Shown: positions 1-9,393 of the stretch, piece by piece
Numbering within the stretch: the stretch's first letter is position 1
Layout: every line of letters begins with the position of its first letter
Assembly: GCA_004001285.1 (NCBI GenBank)
Contig: AP018697.1
Span: 1,922,001-1,986,000 of the forward strand
Source of the DNA: Arthrobacter sp. MN05-02
GTDB lineage: Bacteria > Actinomycetota > Actinomycetes > Actinomycetales > Micrococcaceae
DNA length: 64,000 bases
Reading direction: 5' to 3'
Program-made: the position numbers and the translations under genes
The notes under the pieces: model-generated
The model's database searches: none
What the model was told of the DNA's origin: nothing
The model's input: only the letters and a program-made list of their open reading frames with translations

Positions 1-2035
1 GCTCGCGGGAGAACTCGGCGTTCATCTCGACCACCCGGACGGTGTCGCCGTACGCCTCGCCGAAGAGAGCCGTGGCGCCGAGGGCCTTGGCATCCGCGAG
101 GGACATGATCTTCGTCTCGACCTCGTAGTTGTTGCGGATCGCGATGTTGGAGACCTCCTCGATCTCCGAGCGGGCCGCGGCGCTGATGCCCTCACCCCAG
201 GAGAAGTCGAAGCGCAGATACCCGGCCTTGTTGAAGGACCCGCGCTGGAGTGCCTCGGGGCCGAGGATCTCGTGCAGGGCGGCGTGGACGATGTGCGTTC
301 CCGAGTGGGCCTGCTCCCCCGCGTGGCGCCGCTGCCGGTCCACGGCCGCGGTGACCTTCGAGCCCTGGGCGACCTCGCCCTCGCGCACGACGGCGCGGTG
401 GACGCTGAGGCCCTTGAGGGGCCGCTGGACGTCCAGCACCTCGACGACGAACCCGTCACCCGTGACGAGTCCGACGTCGGCGGCCTGGCCGCCCGCCTCC
501 GCGTAGAAGGGCGTCCGGTCGAGGACGAGTTCGATCTCCTCGCCCTGCAGCGCACTGGTGACGGACTGGCCCTTGTCGAGCACGCCGATGATCGTCGCCT
601 CGGACGTGAGCTCGTCGTAGCCGGTGAAGATCGTCTGGCCGCGTCCGAGCAGTTCGTTGAAGACCGAGAGGTCGGCGTGGCCGGCCTTCTTGCCGCGGGC
701 ATCCGCCTGGGCGCGCTGGCGCTGCTCGAGCATGAGCGAGCGGAAGCCGTCGGCGTCCACTGCCAGCCCCGCCTCCTCGGCCATCTCGAGGGTCAGGTCG
801 ATCGGGAAACCGTAGGTGTCGTGCAGCGTGAAGGCGTCCTGGCCGGACAGGGGGCGTTCCTCGGCGAGCGACTCCCGGACGGCTTCCTCGAGCCGTGCGG
901 TACCCGAGGCGATGGTGCGCAGGAATGCCTTCTCCTCCGCGTAGGCGATGCGGCTGATGCGCTCGAAGTCCTTCTCGACCTCCGGGTAGACGCCCTTCAT
1001 CGCATCGCGTGATGCCGGCAGCAGCTCCGGCAGGCAGGCCTTCTCCACGCCGAGGAGGCGCATGGCACGCACGGCGCGGCGGATGAGGCGGCGCAGCACG
1101 TAGCCGCGGCCCTCGTTGAAGGGGGTGACGCCGTCGGCGATGAGCATGAGCGAGGACCGGATGTGGTCGGCGACCACGCGCATGCGGACGTCGTCGGTGT
1201 GGTGCGGGTCCTCGGGCGACTCGGCGCTCGTGTAGACCTTCCCGCTGAGTGCCGCGGCCCGGTCGAGGACGGGACGCACCTGGTCCGTCTCGTACATGTT
1301 CTCGACGCCCTGCAGGATCATGGCGAGGCGCTCGAGGCCGAGGCCCGTGTCGATGTTCTTCTTCGGCAGTTCGCCGAGGATCTCGAAGTCGTCCTTGCCG
1401 GTGCCCTCGCCGCGCTGGTACTGCATGAACACGAGGTTCCAGATCTCCACGTACCGGGTGTCGTCGGCTTCAGGGCCGCCGTCCACGCCGTACTCGGGCC
1501 CGCGGTCGTAGAAGATCTCGGAGCAGGGGCCGGCCGGGCCGGGCTGTCCGGTGGACCAGTAGTTGTCCTTCTTGCCCATCTTCTGGATGCGCTCGACCGG
1601 GACGCCGATGCTGTCGCGCCAGATCTCCAGCGCCTCCTCGTCCTCGTGGTAGACCGTGATCCAGAGCTTCGAGGCCGGCAGGCCGAAGCCGCCGTCGGCC
1701 ACGTCGCTGGTCAGGAGCTGCCAGGCGAGGCGGATGGCGTCGGCCTTGAAGTAGTCGCCGAACGAGAAGTTGCCGCACATCTGGAAGAACGTGCCGTGGC
1801 GGGCGGTCTTGCCGACCTCCTCGATGTCGCCCGTGCGGATGCACTTCTGCACGCTGGTGGCGCGGCTGTAGGGCGCTACTTCGCGGGCCGTCAGGTACGG
1901 GATGAAGGGCACCATCCCGGCGACCGTGAAGAGCAGCGACGGATCGGAGGAGATCAGTGACGCCGAGGGCACGACCGTGTGCCCGTTCTTCTCGAAGTAG
2001 CTCAGCCAGCGACTGGCGATCTCGTGGGACTTCAT
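1..2035 (-). CDS. alaS: Alanyl-tRNA synthetase, N-terminal 678 residues (runs off left edge)
   Basis: Charges tRNA-Ala with alanine. About 678 codons are visible from the ATG at 2035; the family is usually near 880-900 residues, so the C-terminal part lies outside the window. The N-terminal class II catalytic core is recognisable, beginning MKSHEIASRWL and including the segments TSVQKCIRTGDIEEVGK and NTGLGLERLA-like IDTGLGLERLAM. The editing-domain zinc motif is H577-S-G-T-H581. It is the last visible gene of the minus-strand series rpsD, DUF948, DUF6167, alaS, an order I recognise from many actinobacteria. No lesion is seen in the visible part. Confidence 0.97.
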   Translation of the reverse strand, partial: MKSHEIASRWLSYFEKNGHTVVPSASLISSDPSLLFTVAGMVPFIPYLTAREVAPYSRATSVQKCIRTGDIEEVGKTARHGTFFQMCGNFSFGDYFKADAIRLAWQLLTSDVADGGFGLPASKLWITVYHEDEEALEIWRDSIGVPVERIQKMGKKDNYWSTGQPGPAGPCSEIFYDRGPEYGVDGGPEADDTRYVEIWNLVFMQYQRGEGTGKDDFEILGELPKKNIDTGLGLERLAMILQGVENMYETDQVRPVLDRAAALSGKVYTSAESPEDPHHTDDVRMRVVADHIRSSLMLIADGVTPFNEGRGYVLRRLIRRAVRAMRLLGVEKACLPELLPASRDAMKGVYPEVEKDFERISRIAYAEEKAFLRTIASGTARLEEAVRESLAEERPLSGQDAFTLHDTYGFPIDLTLEMAEEAGLAVDADGFRSLMLEQRQRAQADARGKKAGHADLSVFNELLGRGQTIFTGYDELTSEATIIGVLDKGQSVTSALQGEEIELVLDRTPFYAEAGGQAADVGLVTGDGFVVEVLDVQRPLKGLSVHRAVVREGEVAQGSKVTAAVDRQRRHAGEQAHSGTHIVHAALHEILGPEALQRGSFNKAGYLRFDFSWGEGISAAARSEIEEVSNIAIRNNYEVETKIMSLADAKALGATALFGEAYGDTVRVVEMNAEFSRE

Positions 2036-2188
2036 GGGGCAATCCTTCAGTGGTTGGTCGGGACGCGGTGGAACGGTCAGGGCGCCGGCGCGACCGGGGG
2101 CAGCGCGGCATGGCGTGCCCCGGTGCGACGTCGGGTCGCGGACGTGTTCGCCGCGGAGCCGTCGGGCGGCTGTGCGGGCTGCGCGGCG

Positions 2189-2464
2189 CTAGCCGAGGGC
2201 GCGGCGAGGGCGGGAGCGTCCCGCCGGTCGCGTCGGCGCCGGGGCGGCCGGTGCCTCGACGCCGAGTGCGGCGCGCAGGTCGGTCTCGCGCTCCATCATG
2301 GCCGAGCGCAGGGCGTCGGCGAAGTCGGCGATGCTGTCGCTGATCTGCCCGACGGCGCGGTTCAGCCCCTCGGGACCGAGGGTGGACTTCGCCTGCGACA
2401 CCTTGCGCACCGCGACGACGCCGATCGTGATGCCGGCTGCCAGCCAGAATGCTCTTCGAATCAT
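2189..2464 (-). CDS. DUF6167-like small membrane-anchored protein
   Basis: A 91-residue protein of unknown function. Residues 4-22 form one hydrophobic segment (FWLAAGITIGVVAV) followed by a soluble stretch with Lys/Gln and amphipathic character (residues about 30-70), then a Pro/Ala/Arg-rich tail. This is the shape of the DUF6167 family, usually encoded between DUF948 and alaS in actinobacteria, as here. The upstream DUF948 gene ends 23 nt before this start, so the two are probably co-transcribed. The family assignment rests on position and general appearance; the gene itself is convincing. Confidence 0.75.
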   Translation of the reverse strand: MIRRAFWLAAGITIGVVAVRKVSQAKSTLGPEGLNRAVGQISDSIADFADALRSAMMERETDLRAALGVEAPAAPAPTRPAGRSRPRRALG

Positions 2465-2487
2465 CGTTCTCTCCGGTTCCTTGGGGG

Positions 2488-2862
2488 CTAGCGGCTGCGA
2501 CGGCGTCGTGCCGGCGACTTGCGGCCCGCGAGGGCCGAGCGGACGCCGTAGGAGAACGCCGACACCTTGATGAGCGGCGAACCGATGGTGGCGGCGACCA
2601 GCGACGACAGGGCGGAGATGTTGGCCGACGCGTCGGAGACGTTGGAGGTGATGCCGTCGACGGTCTTGAGCTGCTGGTGGGTGGTGCTCACGGTGCTCGT
2701 GACTTCCTCGATCAGCGGCGTCGTCTCGTCGGTGACGGTGCGGATGGCCTTGCGCAGTTCGTCGAACACCCGCCCGAGCTTCCAGATCGGCACGGCCAGC
2801 AGCAGCACCAGGACGGCGAACACGCCGGCAGCTATCAGGCCCGCGATATCTCCACCTGACAT
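2488..2862 (-). CDS. DUF948 family protein
   Basis: A 124-residue protein with one N-terminal transmembrane segment (residues about 8-26, IAGLIAAGVFAVLVLLLAVP) followed by a long helical region rich in Thr, Ser, Val and Asn (about 35-95), typical of DUF948, and a basic tail ending ARRRRSR. The family resembles periplasmic or cytosolic coiled-coil anchors, but its function is not known. It lies between rpsD and DUF6167-alaS. A strong hairpin at 2941-2972 separates it from rpsD, so it may have its own promoter in 2863-2940. Confidence 0.85.
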   Translation of the reverse strand: MSGGDIAGLIAAGVFAVLVLLLAVPIWKLGRVFDELRKAIRTVTDETTPLIEEVTSTVSTTHQQLKTVDGITSNVSDASANISALSSLVAATIGSPLIKVSAFSYGVRSALAGRKSPARRRRSR

Positions 2863-2940
2863 GGGCGGTCTCCTTTTACACAGGGGTGCACCGCCTCCGG
2901 GGCGGGCGTGGGAATTCTTGCTCTTAGTACCTTACAGAAC

Positions 2941-2972
2941 GAAGAGCCCGCGGCGTGTGCCGCGGGCTCTTC
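2941..2972 (-). terminator. Terminator hairpin after rpsD
   Basis: A perfect 14-bp inverted repeat (GAAGAGCCCGCGGC / GCCGCGGGCTCTTC) with a 4-nt loop lies about 50 nt downstream of the rpsD stop on the minus strand. No long U-tract follows, so termination strength is inferred from the stem alone. Confidence 0.7.
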
Positions 2973-3020
2973 GTCCACCCTTCGTCCTGCGCCGGCGGAC
3001 ACGTCCGTCAGCGGAGGCGA

Positions 3021-3647
3021 CTAGCGTGCGTAGTACTCGACGACGAGCTGCTCTTCGCAGGTCACGGGGACCTCGGAGCGCTTGGGACGACGCACGAGAC
3101 GCGCCTGGAGCTTGTCGAGCTGGACGTCCAGGTAGCCGGGGACGGCGGGGAGGACGTCGCGGTGCGCACCGGCGGCAGCAACCTGCAGCGGGACCATGGT
3201 CTCGCTGCGGCTGTGAACGTGGATGAGCTGGCCTTCGGCCACGCGGAACGACGGGCGGTCCACGCGGGAGCCGTCGACCATGATGTGACGGTGCACGACG
3301 AGCTGGCGGGCCTGGGCGATCGTGCGGGCGAAGCCGGCACGGAGCACGAGGGCGTCGAGACGCATCTCGAGCAGTTCGATCAGGTTCTCACCGGTCAGGC
3401 CTGCGGTGCGGCGGGCCTCCTCGAAGACACGGGTCATCTGTGCTTCGCGGATACCGTACTGGGCGCGCAGGCGCTGCTTCTCGCGCAGGCGTACGGCGTA
3501 GTCGCTGTCCTGCTTGCGACGCGCACGGCCGTGCTGGCCCGGCGCGTACGGCCGACGCTCGAGGTACTTCTCTGCCTTCGGGGTCAGAGCGATGCCGAGG
3601 GCACGCGAGATGCGGACCTTCCGGCGGGCACGTGTGTTGTTAGCCAC
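3021..3647 (-). CDS. rpsD: 30S ribosomal protein S4
   Basis: Primary binder of 16S rRNA in 30S assembly and a translational-accuracy protein. I start it at the GTG at 3645-3647, giving 208 residues beginning MANNTRARRKVR, because AAAGGTAG precedes it at ribosome-binding spacing. The same frame is open for 20 more upstream codons, but they do not look like S4. The N-terminal S4 region includes RPYAPGQHGRARRKQ, and the S4 RNA-binding domain spans about residues 95-160 with LEMRLDALVLRAGFARTIAQ. The C-terminus VVEYYAR is the usual actinobacterial ending. It is a single-copy standalone gene here, terminated by the hairpin at 2941-2972. Confidence 0.97.
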   Translation of the reverse strand: MANNTRARRKVRISRALGIALTPKAEKYLERRPYAPGQHGRARRKQDSDYAVRLREKQRLRAQYGIREAQMTRVFEEARRTAGLTGENLIELLEMRLDALVLRAGFARTIAQARQLVVHRHIMVDGSRVDRPSFRVAEGQLIHVHSRSETMVPLQVAAAGAHRDVLPAVPGYLDVQLDKLQARLVRRPKRSEVPVTCEEQLVVEYYAR

Positions 3648-3935
3648 GTCTACCTTTCGATGTTTTTGCGGCGAAGGAACGGACCTGCGCCACGGGGGCG
3701 TCCGCACTTCCTGGTGTCGCTGGCCTCCACTTGCGGAGAGCCGGGATTGGCCGCTTCCCGGTGCTACAGTCCGCCGCGACCCTGGCCGTCACCCCGCGCG
3801 GGCAGCAGGAACCTGCTGCGACACATGGGGAGATGGCTGGTACACGGCGACTTGCCAGTCAGCGTTCAATGCTAGCAGTCGGGCCGGTCGCCGCCGAATC
3901 GTGCGCCGTGCCGGGACCCGCCGTGCCCAGCGGCG

Positions 3936-5408
3936 CTACGTCCCGCGGATGATGCGGCGCAGGCGGGTCAGGCGCGAGCCGATGTCCCGCTCGGCGCCCC
4001 TGTCCGTCGGCGCGTAGTAGTCGCGCCCCACGAGGTCGTCCGGGGCGTACTGCTGCAGCGCGATGCCGTGGGGCTCGTCGTGCGAGTACACGTACCCCTT
4101 CCCGTGTCCGAGCTGCGACGCCCCCGGATAGTGTGCATCCCGCAGGTGCGCCGGGATCCCCTGGCCGCGCCCCGCCCGCACGTCGGCGATCGCTGCGTTG
4201 ATGCCGTTGTAGGCCGCGTTCGATTTCGGCGCCGTCGCGATGTGCACCACGGCTTCCGCGAGGATGATGCGCGCCTCCGGCATGCCGACGAGCTGCACGG
4301 CCTGCGCAGCGGCGACGGCGGTCTGCAGGGCCGTCGGATCGGCCATGCCGACATCCTCGGACGCGGAGATCATGAGCCGCCGTGCGATGAACCTCGGGTC
4401 CTCGCCGGCCTCCAGCATGCGTGCCGCATAGTGCAGCGCCGCGTCGACGTCGGATCCGCGGAGCGACTTGATGAAGGCGCTCGCGACGTCGTAGTGCTGG
4501 TCACCGGCGCGGTCGTAGCGCAGGGCCGCGACGTCGACCGCCTTCTCCGCGTGCTCGAGCGTCACCAGCACGGGCAGCGCATCCTGCCCCTCGTCGTCCC
4601 CGTCCTCGCTTCCGCCCGTCTCCTCGCCCTCCGGACGGCCCGGGTGATGCCCGGGAGCCTGCGTGTCCCGCTCCGACCGGGCGACGCCGGCAGCCGCTTC
4701 CAGCGCCGTGAGCCCGCGCCGGGCGTCTCCTGCGGCCAGGCGGACGAGGTGCTCGAGCGCTTCCCCGGAGACCTCGACGGTCCCGGCGAGTCCGCGTTCG
4801 TCGTCGACGGCCCGCTCGAGCAGGCCCCGGACGTCAGCTTCGTCGAGTGGCCGGAGGGTCTGCAGGAGCGAGCGGGAGAGCAGCGGCGACACCACCGAGA
4901 AGGACGGGTTCTCGGTGGTCGCGGCGATCAGCACGACCCAGCCGTTCTCCACGCCCGGCAGCAGGGCATCCTGCTGGGCCTTGTTGAACCGGTGGATCTC
5001 GTCGAGGAACAGCACTGTGGTCTGCCGGTACAGGTCGCGCGAGGTCAGCGCCTCGTCCATGACGCGCCGCACGTCCTTGACCCCCGCGGTGATCGCTGAG
5101 AGTTCGACGAACTTCCGGCCCCGACCGCGCGCGATCACATGGGCGAGCGTCGTCTTGCCGGTTCCCGGCGGGCCCCACAGGATCACGGACGACGGCGCGG
5201 CGTGCGCACCGGGATCGTGCTCGCCGGCGAGCGTCCGGAGGGGTGAGCCGGAGCCGAGCAGGTGCTGCTGCCCGACCACCTCGTCGAGGGTGCGCGGGCG
5301 CATGCGGACGGCGAGAGGGCTGCGCGGCCGTACCGCGCCCGGTGCGCCGGAACCGCCGTCGGTGACGGTCTCGTCGTCGTCCGCCGCCGCACTGAATAGA
5401 TCATTCAC
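3936..5408 (-). CDS. rarA: Replication-associated recombination protein A (RarA/MgsA AAA+ ATPase)
   Basis: A clamp-loader-like AAA+ ATPase that acts at stalled replication forks. I use the GTG at 5408 (490 residues, beginning [11 protein letters not shown]), because the open frame upstream overlaps the divergent gene and does not resemble RarA. Walker A is GPPGTGKT at residues 79-86, Walker B LFLDEIH at 133-139 and sensor region [10 protein letters not shown] near 163. An acidic Gly/Glu/Asp-rich insertion (residues about 246-277, with [15 protein letters not shown]) sits between the ATPase and C-terminal oligomerisation regions. A -10-like TAACGT lies 7 nt upstream of the GTG and no clear ribosome-binding site is present, suggesting a leaderless message. 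The divergent neighbour is acVLRF1. Confidence 0.95.
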   Translation of the reverse strand: MNDLFSAAADDDETVTDGGSGAPGAVRPRSPLAVRMRPRTLDEVVGQQHLLGSGSPLRTLAGEHDPGAHAAPSSVILWGPPGTGKTTLAHVIARGRGRKFVELSAITAGVKDVRRVMDEALTSRDLYRQTTVLFLDEIHRFNKAQQDALLPGVENGWVVLIAATTENPSFSVVSPLLSRSLLQTLRPLDEADVRGLLERAVDDERGLAGTVEVSGEALEHLVRLAAGDARRGLTALEAAAGVARSERDTQAPGHHPGRPEGEETGGSEDGDDEGQDALPVLVTLEHAEKAVDVAALRYDRAGDQHYDVASAFIKSLRGSDVDAALHYAARMLEAGEDPRFIARRLMISASEDVGMADPTALQTAVAAAQAVQLVGMPEARIILAEAVVHIATAPKSNAAYNGINAAIADVRAGRGQGIPAHLRDAHYPGASQLGHGKGYVYSHDEPHGIALQQYAPDDLVGRDYYAPTDRGAERDIGSRLTRLRRIIRGT

Positions 5409-5502
5409 GGTGTCAACGTTACTGTGGGCCACTGACGAGCAAGGCACCGCGGGGCCGTCTTTCGCACCCGATCCTCCCCCGCTGACGACGAGAAGGTACC
5501 CC

Positions 5503-6174
5503 ATGTCCCCGAGCCGGTCGGTCCTCGTCGAGGCGCAGCGGCTCGAGGGTTGGCTCGGGCGCTTCGGCGAGCGCAACGGCCCCTTCGAGGTGCAGCCGGA
5601 CCCGGAGGCCACCGACGGCTCCCTGAGGATCGTCGCCGCGAACGGCTGCAGCGCCGTCCTGACCCCACCGTTGCGGGCGGCCCGTCCGCCGGCGGTCCCG
5701 ATCCCGGGGCCGGCCGGGCTGACCGCGGCTCTGCTGTCGGGTAGCGACCTCACGATTCCCGTGGGACTGCTCCTGCTCCGACGGGGCGGCTACTCGGTAG
5801 GGGTCGCGCGAAAAGGCGTGGTCGTCTCGTCGAAGACGGGCACGCGCTACGTCCAGGGCAGGACGGCGGCCGGAGGCTGGTCCCAGCAGCGCTTCGCGCG
5901 TCGGCGCGCCAACCAGGCCGACGCCCTCGTCGAGGAGACCGCGATCCGCGCCGCCGCACTCTATGCGGCGGACACGCCGTCGTGCCTGCAACTCGGCGGT
6001 GACAGGGCGCTGGCGGCAGCGGCGCTCGGCGAACCCGTCCTCGCACCCTTCGCGGATCTTCCGCAGGTGCCCTTCCTGACCGTGCCGGATCCGCGGTTCG
6101 CCGTCCTTCAGGAAGCGGCCCGGTCGGCACTGTCCGTCCGCATCACCGTGACCGACCCGCCCGCGGCGGTCTAG
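5503..6174 (+). CDS. acVLRF1-family peptidyl-tRNA hydrolase/release factor
   Basis: Predicted to release nascent chains from peptidyl-tRNA on stalled large ribosomal subunits, as eukaryotic Vms1/ANKZF1 does. The ATG at 5503 has AGAAGG at 5491-5496. The 223-residue protein has the VLRF1 catalytic loop region with [12 protein letters not shown], whose Gln128 or Gln129 would be the conserved catalytic glutamine. It is flanked by divergent rarA and convergent rpe, whose stop is only 9 nt away. The family call is from sequence resemblance; the ribosome-rescue role is inferred from the family and is untested here. Confidence 0.85.
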   Translation: MSPSRSVLVEAQRLEGWLGRFGERNGPFEVQPDPEATDGSLRIVAANGCSAVLTPPLRAARPPAVPIPGPAGLTAALLSGSDLTIPVGLLLLRRGGYSVGVARKGVVVSSKTGTRYVQGRTAAGGWSQQRFARRRANQADALVEETAIRAAALYAADTPSCLQLGGDRALAAAALGEPVLAPFADLPQVPFLTVPDPRFAVLQEAARSALSVRITVTDPPAAV

Positions 6175-6183
6175 GAGGCCGCG

Positions 6184-6846
6184 TCAGGCAGGCCGGGAGG
6201 CCGCCGAGCGCAGGGCGGAGATGGCGGACGCGGCGTCGTCCGCCCCGTAGACCGAGGACCCCGCGACGAAGACCGTGGCGCCGGCCTCGGCCGCGCGGAG
6301 GATCGTCTCCTCCGAGATGCCGCCGTCGACCTGGATGACCAGCGGCAGACCTACACCGCGGATGGCGTCCGCGGCACGGCGGATCTTGGGCAGCGTGAGA
6401 TCGAGGAAGGACTGTCCCCCGAATCCCGGTTCCACCGTCATGACGAGCAGCATGTCGAGCTCACCGAGCATGTCCAGGTACGGCTCCACCGGCGTCGCGG
6501 GCCGGAGTGCCATGCCCGCCTTCGATCCCGCGCCGCGGAGCTCGCGCGCGAGCTTGACCGGCGCTGCCGCCGCCTCCGCGTGGAAGGTCACGGACGCCGC
6601 TCCGGCCTCGGCGTACTGCGGCGCCCAGCGGTCCGCGTCCTCGATCATCAGGTGCACGTCGAGCGGCAGCGGACTGACCTGCTGGATCCGCCTGACCACC
6701 GGCAGGCCGAGGGTGAGGTTCGGCACGAAGTGGTTGTCCATGACGTCCACGTGCACCGCGTCGGCGGACGCGATGCGCTGCAGCTCGGCCTCCAGGTTCA
6801 CGAAGTCCGCCGAGAGGATGCTCGCGTTGATCCGGAGATGCGTCAT
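6184..6846 (-). CDS. rpe: Ribulose-phosphate 3-epimerase
   Basis: Interconverts ribulose 5-phosphate and xylulose 5-phosphate in the pentose phosphate pathway. The 220-residue TIM-barrel starts at ATG 6846 ([15 protein letters not shown]). Metal and substrate motifs include [17 protein letters not shown] near residues 31-47, [12 protein letters not shown] near the middle and QVDGGI near 175. It follows rsmB on the same strand with a 34-nt gap and is probably the end of the def-fmt-rsmB-rpe transcript. It is intact although the three genes upstream are not. Confidence 0.97.
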   Translation of the reverse strand: MTHLRINASILSADFVNLEAELQRIASADAVHVDVMDNHFVPNLTLGLPVVRRIQQVSPLPLDVHLMIEDADRWAPQYAEAGAASVTFHAEAAAAPVKLARELRGAGSKAGMALRPATPVEPYLDMLGELDMLLVMTVEPGFGGQSFLDLTLPKIRRAADAIRGVGLPLVIQVDGGISEETILRAAEAGATVFVAGSSVYGADDAASAISALRSAASRPA

Positions 6847-6880
6847 GACCGTTCCTTTCGTCGCGCGGGCCGGGTGTGCC

Positions 6881-8445
6881 TCACGGGTTCTTCCTGATGA
6901 GCGCGAGGTACATCGCGTCGGTGCCGTGCACGTGGGGCCACAGCTGCGCACTCGAGCCGTGTCCGGCGTCGAGGGATCCCCCGACGCTGACGGCGTCGAG
7001 GGCGGCGCCCGCGTCGAGGCGCTCGAACCCGGCCCGTTTCCGCAGGCAGTCGTCGACGACGGCGTCGGTCTCCGCGTGGTGGGGTGAGCAGGTCACGTAC
7101 GCCACCACTCCCCCGGGTGCGACGGCGTCGAGCGCCGAGCCCAGCAGCTCACGCTGGAGCGGCGCGAGGGACACCAGGTCCGATGGCTGCCGGCGCCACC
7201 GGGACTCGGGGCGGCGCCGGAGCGCGCCGAGTCCCGTGCAGGGGGCGTCGACGAGCACGCGGTCGCGCTCGGCTGCTCCCGCCCGACGTCGCGCCCGTCG
7301 CCCACGCGGACCGTCCACGAGTCCGCGGGCAGGGGCCGCAGCGCCTGGCGGACGAGCTGGGCGCGGTGCGGCACCGGCTCGTTCGCCGTGAGGTGGACAC
7401 CGCTGTCCTGCCCGATCGCCGAGAGCAGCGCCGTCTTGCCGCCGGGGCCGGCGCAGAGGTCCAGCCATTGCTCGGGACCGTCCGACCGACGGTTGCCGAG
7501 GTCGACGGCGGCCAGGGCCCGGGCCACGAGCTGCGAGCCGGAATCCTGCACGCGGACGGTGCCCGTCGACACCCCGGGGAGGCGGCTGACGTCGCCGCCC
7601 GAGTAGTAGGCCGACCCGGGAGCGAGGCGACCGGGTTCCGCGCCCTCGGTGAGTGCGTCGTCGAGCGTGGCGAGGCCCGGCAGTGCCACGAGGTGCACCA
7701 CGGGCGCTGCATTGTCGGCCGCCAGGAGTGCGTCGATCTCGGCGACGTCGCGGCCGTGGGCCACGAGCGCCTGGCGCAGTGCCCGGACGATCCACTCGGG
7801 GTGGCTGTGGCGCAGCGCCGCGATCGCGGTCGCGTCCGTCATGCCGTCGACGAGCTCGCCGATCCAGCCCTCGAGGTCGTGTGCGGTCACCTTGCGCAGC
7901 ACCGCGTTGACCAGCGACGAGGGCCCGGCACCGATCACGGCGCGCACCAGTCCGACGGTCTGGTCCAGCGCGGCGTGCGCCGGGACGCGCATCGCCAGGA
8001 GCTGGTGGACCCCGATGCGCAGCGCGTCGAGCACGGCGGGATCGAGCTGACCGAGCGGCCGGTCGACGCAGCGGGCCAGGACGGCGTCGTAGGTCCCTTG
8101 GCCCCGCAGGGCGCCGTAGGTCAGCTCGGTCGCGAACCCGGCGTCCCGGCGGTCCAGCGCGTGCCTGCGGATGCTCGCCGGCAGGACCAGGTTCGCGTAG
8201 GCGTCCTCGGCGGCCACGGCGCGGAGGACCTCGAACGCCACGAGGCGTGCCGGGTCGGCGCGGCGGGTGCGCTGCGACGGCGGCGGACGAGAACCGGCGG
8301 TCCCCGCGGTTGCGCTCCCGGCCCTGCTCGTTGCGGCGGCGCGCCTGCCCCGGCCGGGCTGGTCGCCCGATCCGCCGGCGCCACCGGATCGCCGGGACGG
8401 GCCGTTCTCTCCGGATCCGCTGCTCGTTCCTCCGGTACCACTCAC
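6881..8445 (-). pseudogene. rsmB: 16S rRNA (cytosine-967-C5)-methyltransferase, frameshifted
   Basis: RsmB (Sun/Fmu) methylates C967 of 16S rRNA. A GTG start at 8445 overlaps the fmt stop (GTGA). After a low-complexity Gly/Ser/Arg leader the NusB-like RNA-binding domain and the SAM-binding motif DLCAGPGGKTALLSAIG are in one frame down to about 7270. The rest, containing the catalytic VDAPCTGLGALRRRPE and [11 protein letters not shown] motifs, continues in another frame to the stop at 6881. One missing base near 7268-7274 (CCGAG where CCGGAG would restore REQPERDRVLVDAP) explains this. As read, the protein loses its PCT catalytic cysteine. It could be a sequencing error or a true mutation. Confidence 0.85.
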
Positions 8446-9393
8446 TCGAACACCAGCTCTCCGCGCGTCGCGCCTCGTGCCCAGTCGAGGGCCTTCATCA
8501 TCTTCTTGCCCGCCGGCTGGACGCTGCCGAGCACCACCGGCTCCGTGCCTGTCCAGACCCGGACCTCCCGGTCCACGACCTGCAGCGCGCCGGGCGCGGG
8601 TCGGCCCGCGGCGGCCGGCTGCCCGGTCACCCCGCCGGGGTCTCCCGCGGCAGGCGAGACGGGGCCGAGTTTCACGCGCTGCCCCTCGAGCGTGGTCCAT
8701 GCGCCGGGCTCGGGGGTGACGGCGTTGATGCGGCGCCGGACGGCGACGGCGGGTTCCGACCAGTCGATGCGGGCGTCGTCGATCCCCAGTTTCGGAGCGA
8801 AGCTCGGTTCGCCCGACTGCGGCGCGGCCTCCAACCGTCCGGAGGCGATGCCGGAGAGGGTCTGCACGAGCAGGACGGCACCGCTGTGCGAGAGGCGCTC
8901 GAGGACCTCACCGCTCGTGGCCTGCGGTTCGAGCGTCTCGGTCATCACGCCGAAGACGGGACCGGTGTCGAGTCCCTCCTCGAGGCGGAACGTCGTGGCA
9001 CCGGTGACGTCGTCCCCCGCGAGGACCGCGTGCTGCACCGGGGCGGCACCCCGCCATGCCGGCAGGACCGAGAAGTGCAGGTTGATCCAGCCGTGCTTCG
9101 GCACGGCGAGTCCGGCCGGCGGGGACGATGCCGCCGTACGCGACGATCGCGGCGGCGTCGAGGTCGAGCGAGGCGAGCTGGTCGATCAGCTCCGGCGTGA
9201 ACCTGTTCGCCCTGAGGACCGGCAGCCCGAGCTCCCCGGCCGCCGCGGCGACGGGACTCGGGGTCAGGACCTTCTTGCGGCCCAGCGGCGCGTCGACGCG
9301 CGTGAGCACGGCGGCGACGTCGAACCCCGCGTCGACGAGCGCGTGCAGCGAAGGGACGGCGACCTCGGGCGTTCCCGCGAAGAGGATCCTCAC
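8442..9393 (-). pseudogene. fmt: Methionyl-tRNA formyltransferase, frameshifted
   Basis: Formylates initiator Met-tRNA. The GTG start at 9393 overlaps the def stop by four bases. The N-terminal domain begins MRILFAGTPEVAVPSLHALV and runs in frame to YGGIVP. Then a run of four G on the plus strand (9121-9124), where three would keep frame, shifts reading, and the remainder ([20 protein letters not shown], then VTGATTF) continues in another frame to 8442. Removing one G gives a continuous protein of about 316 residues, the usual length. As read, the product would be cut off after about 90 residues, before most of the catalytic domain. It is translationally coupled to def upstream and rsmB downstream. 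Confidence 0.87.

Noticed and set aside
3647..3707. Extending rpsD to the upstream ATG
   Set aside because: The 20 extra residues are not part of S4, and AAAGGTAG marks the GTG start.
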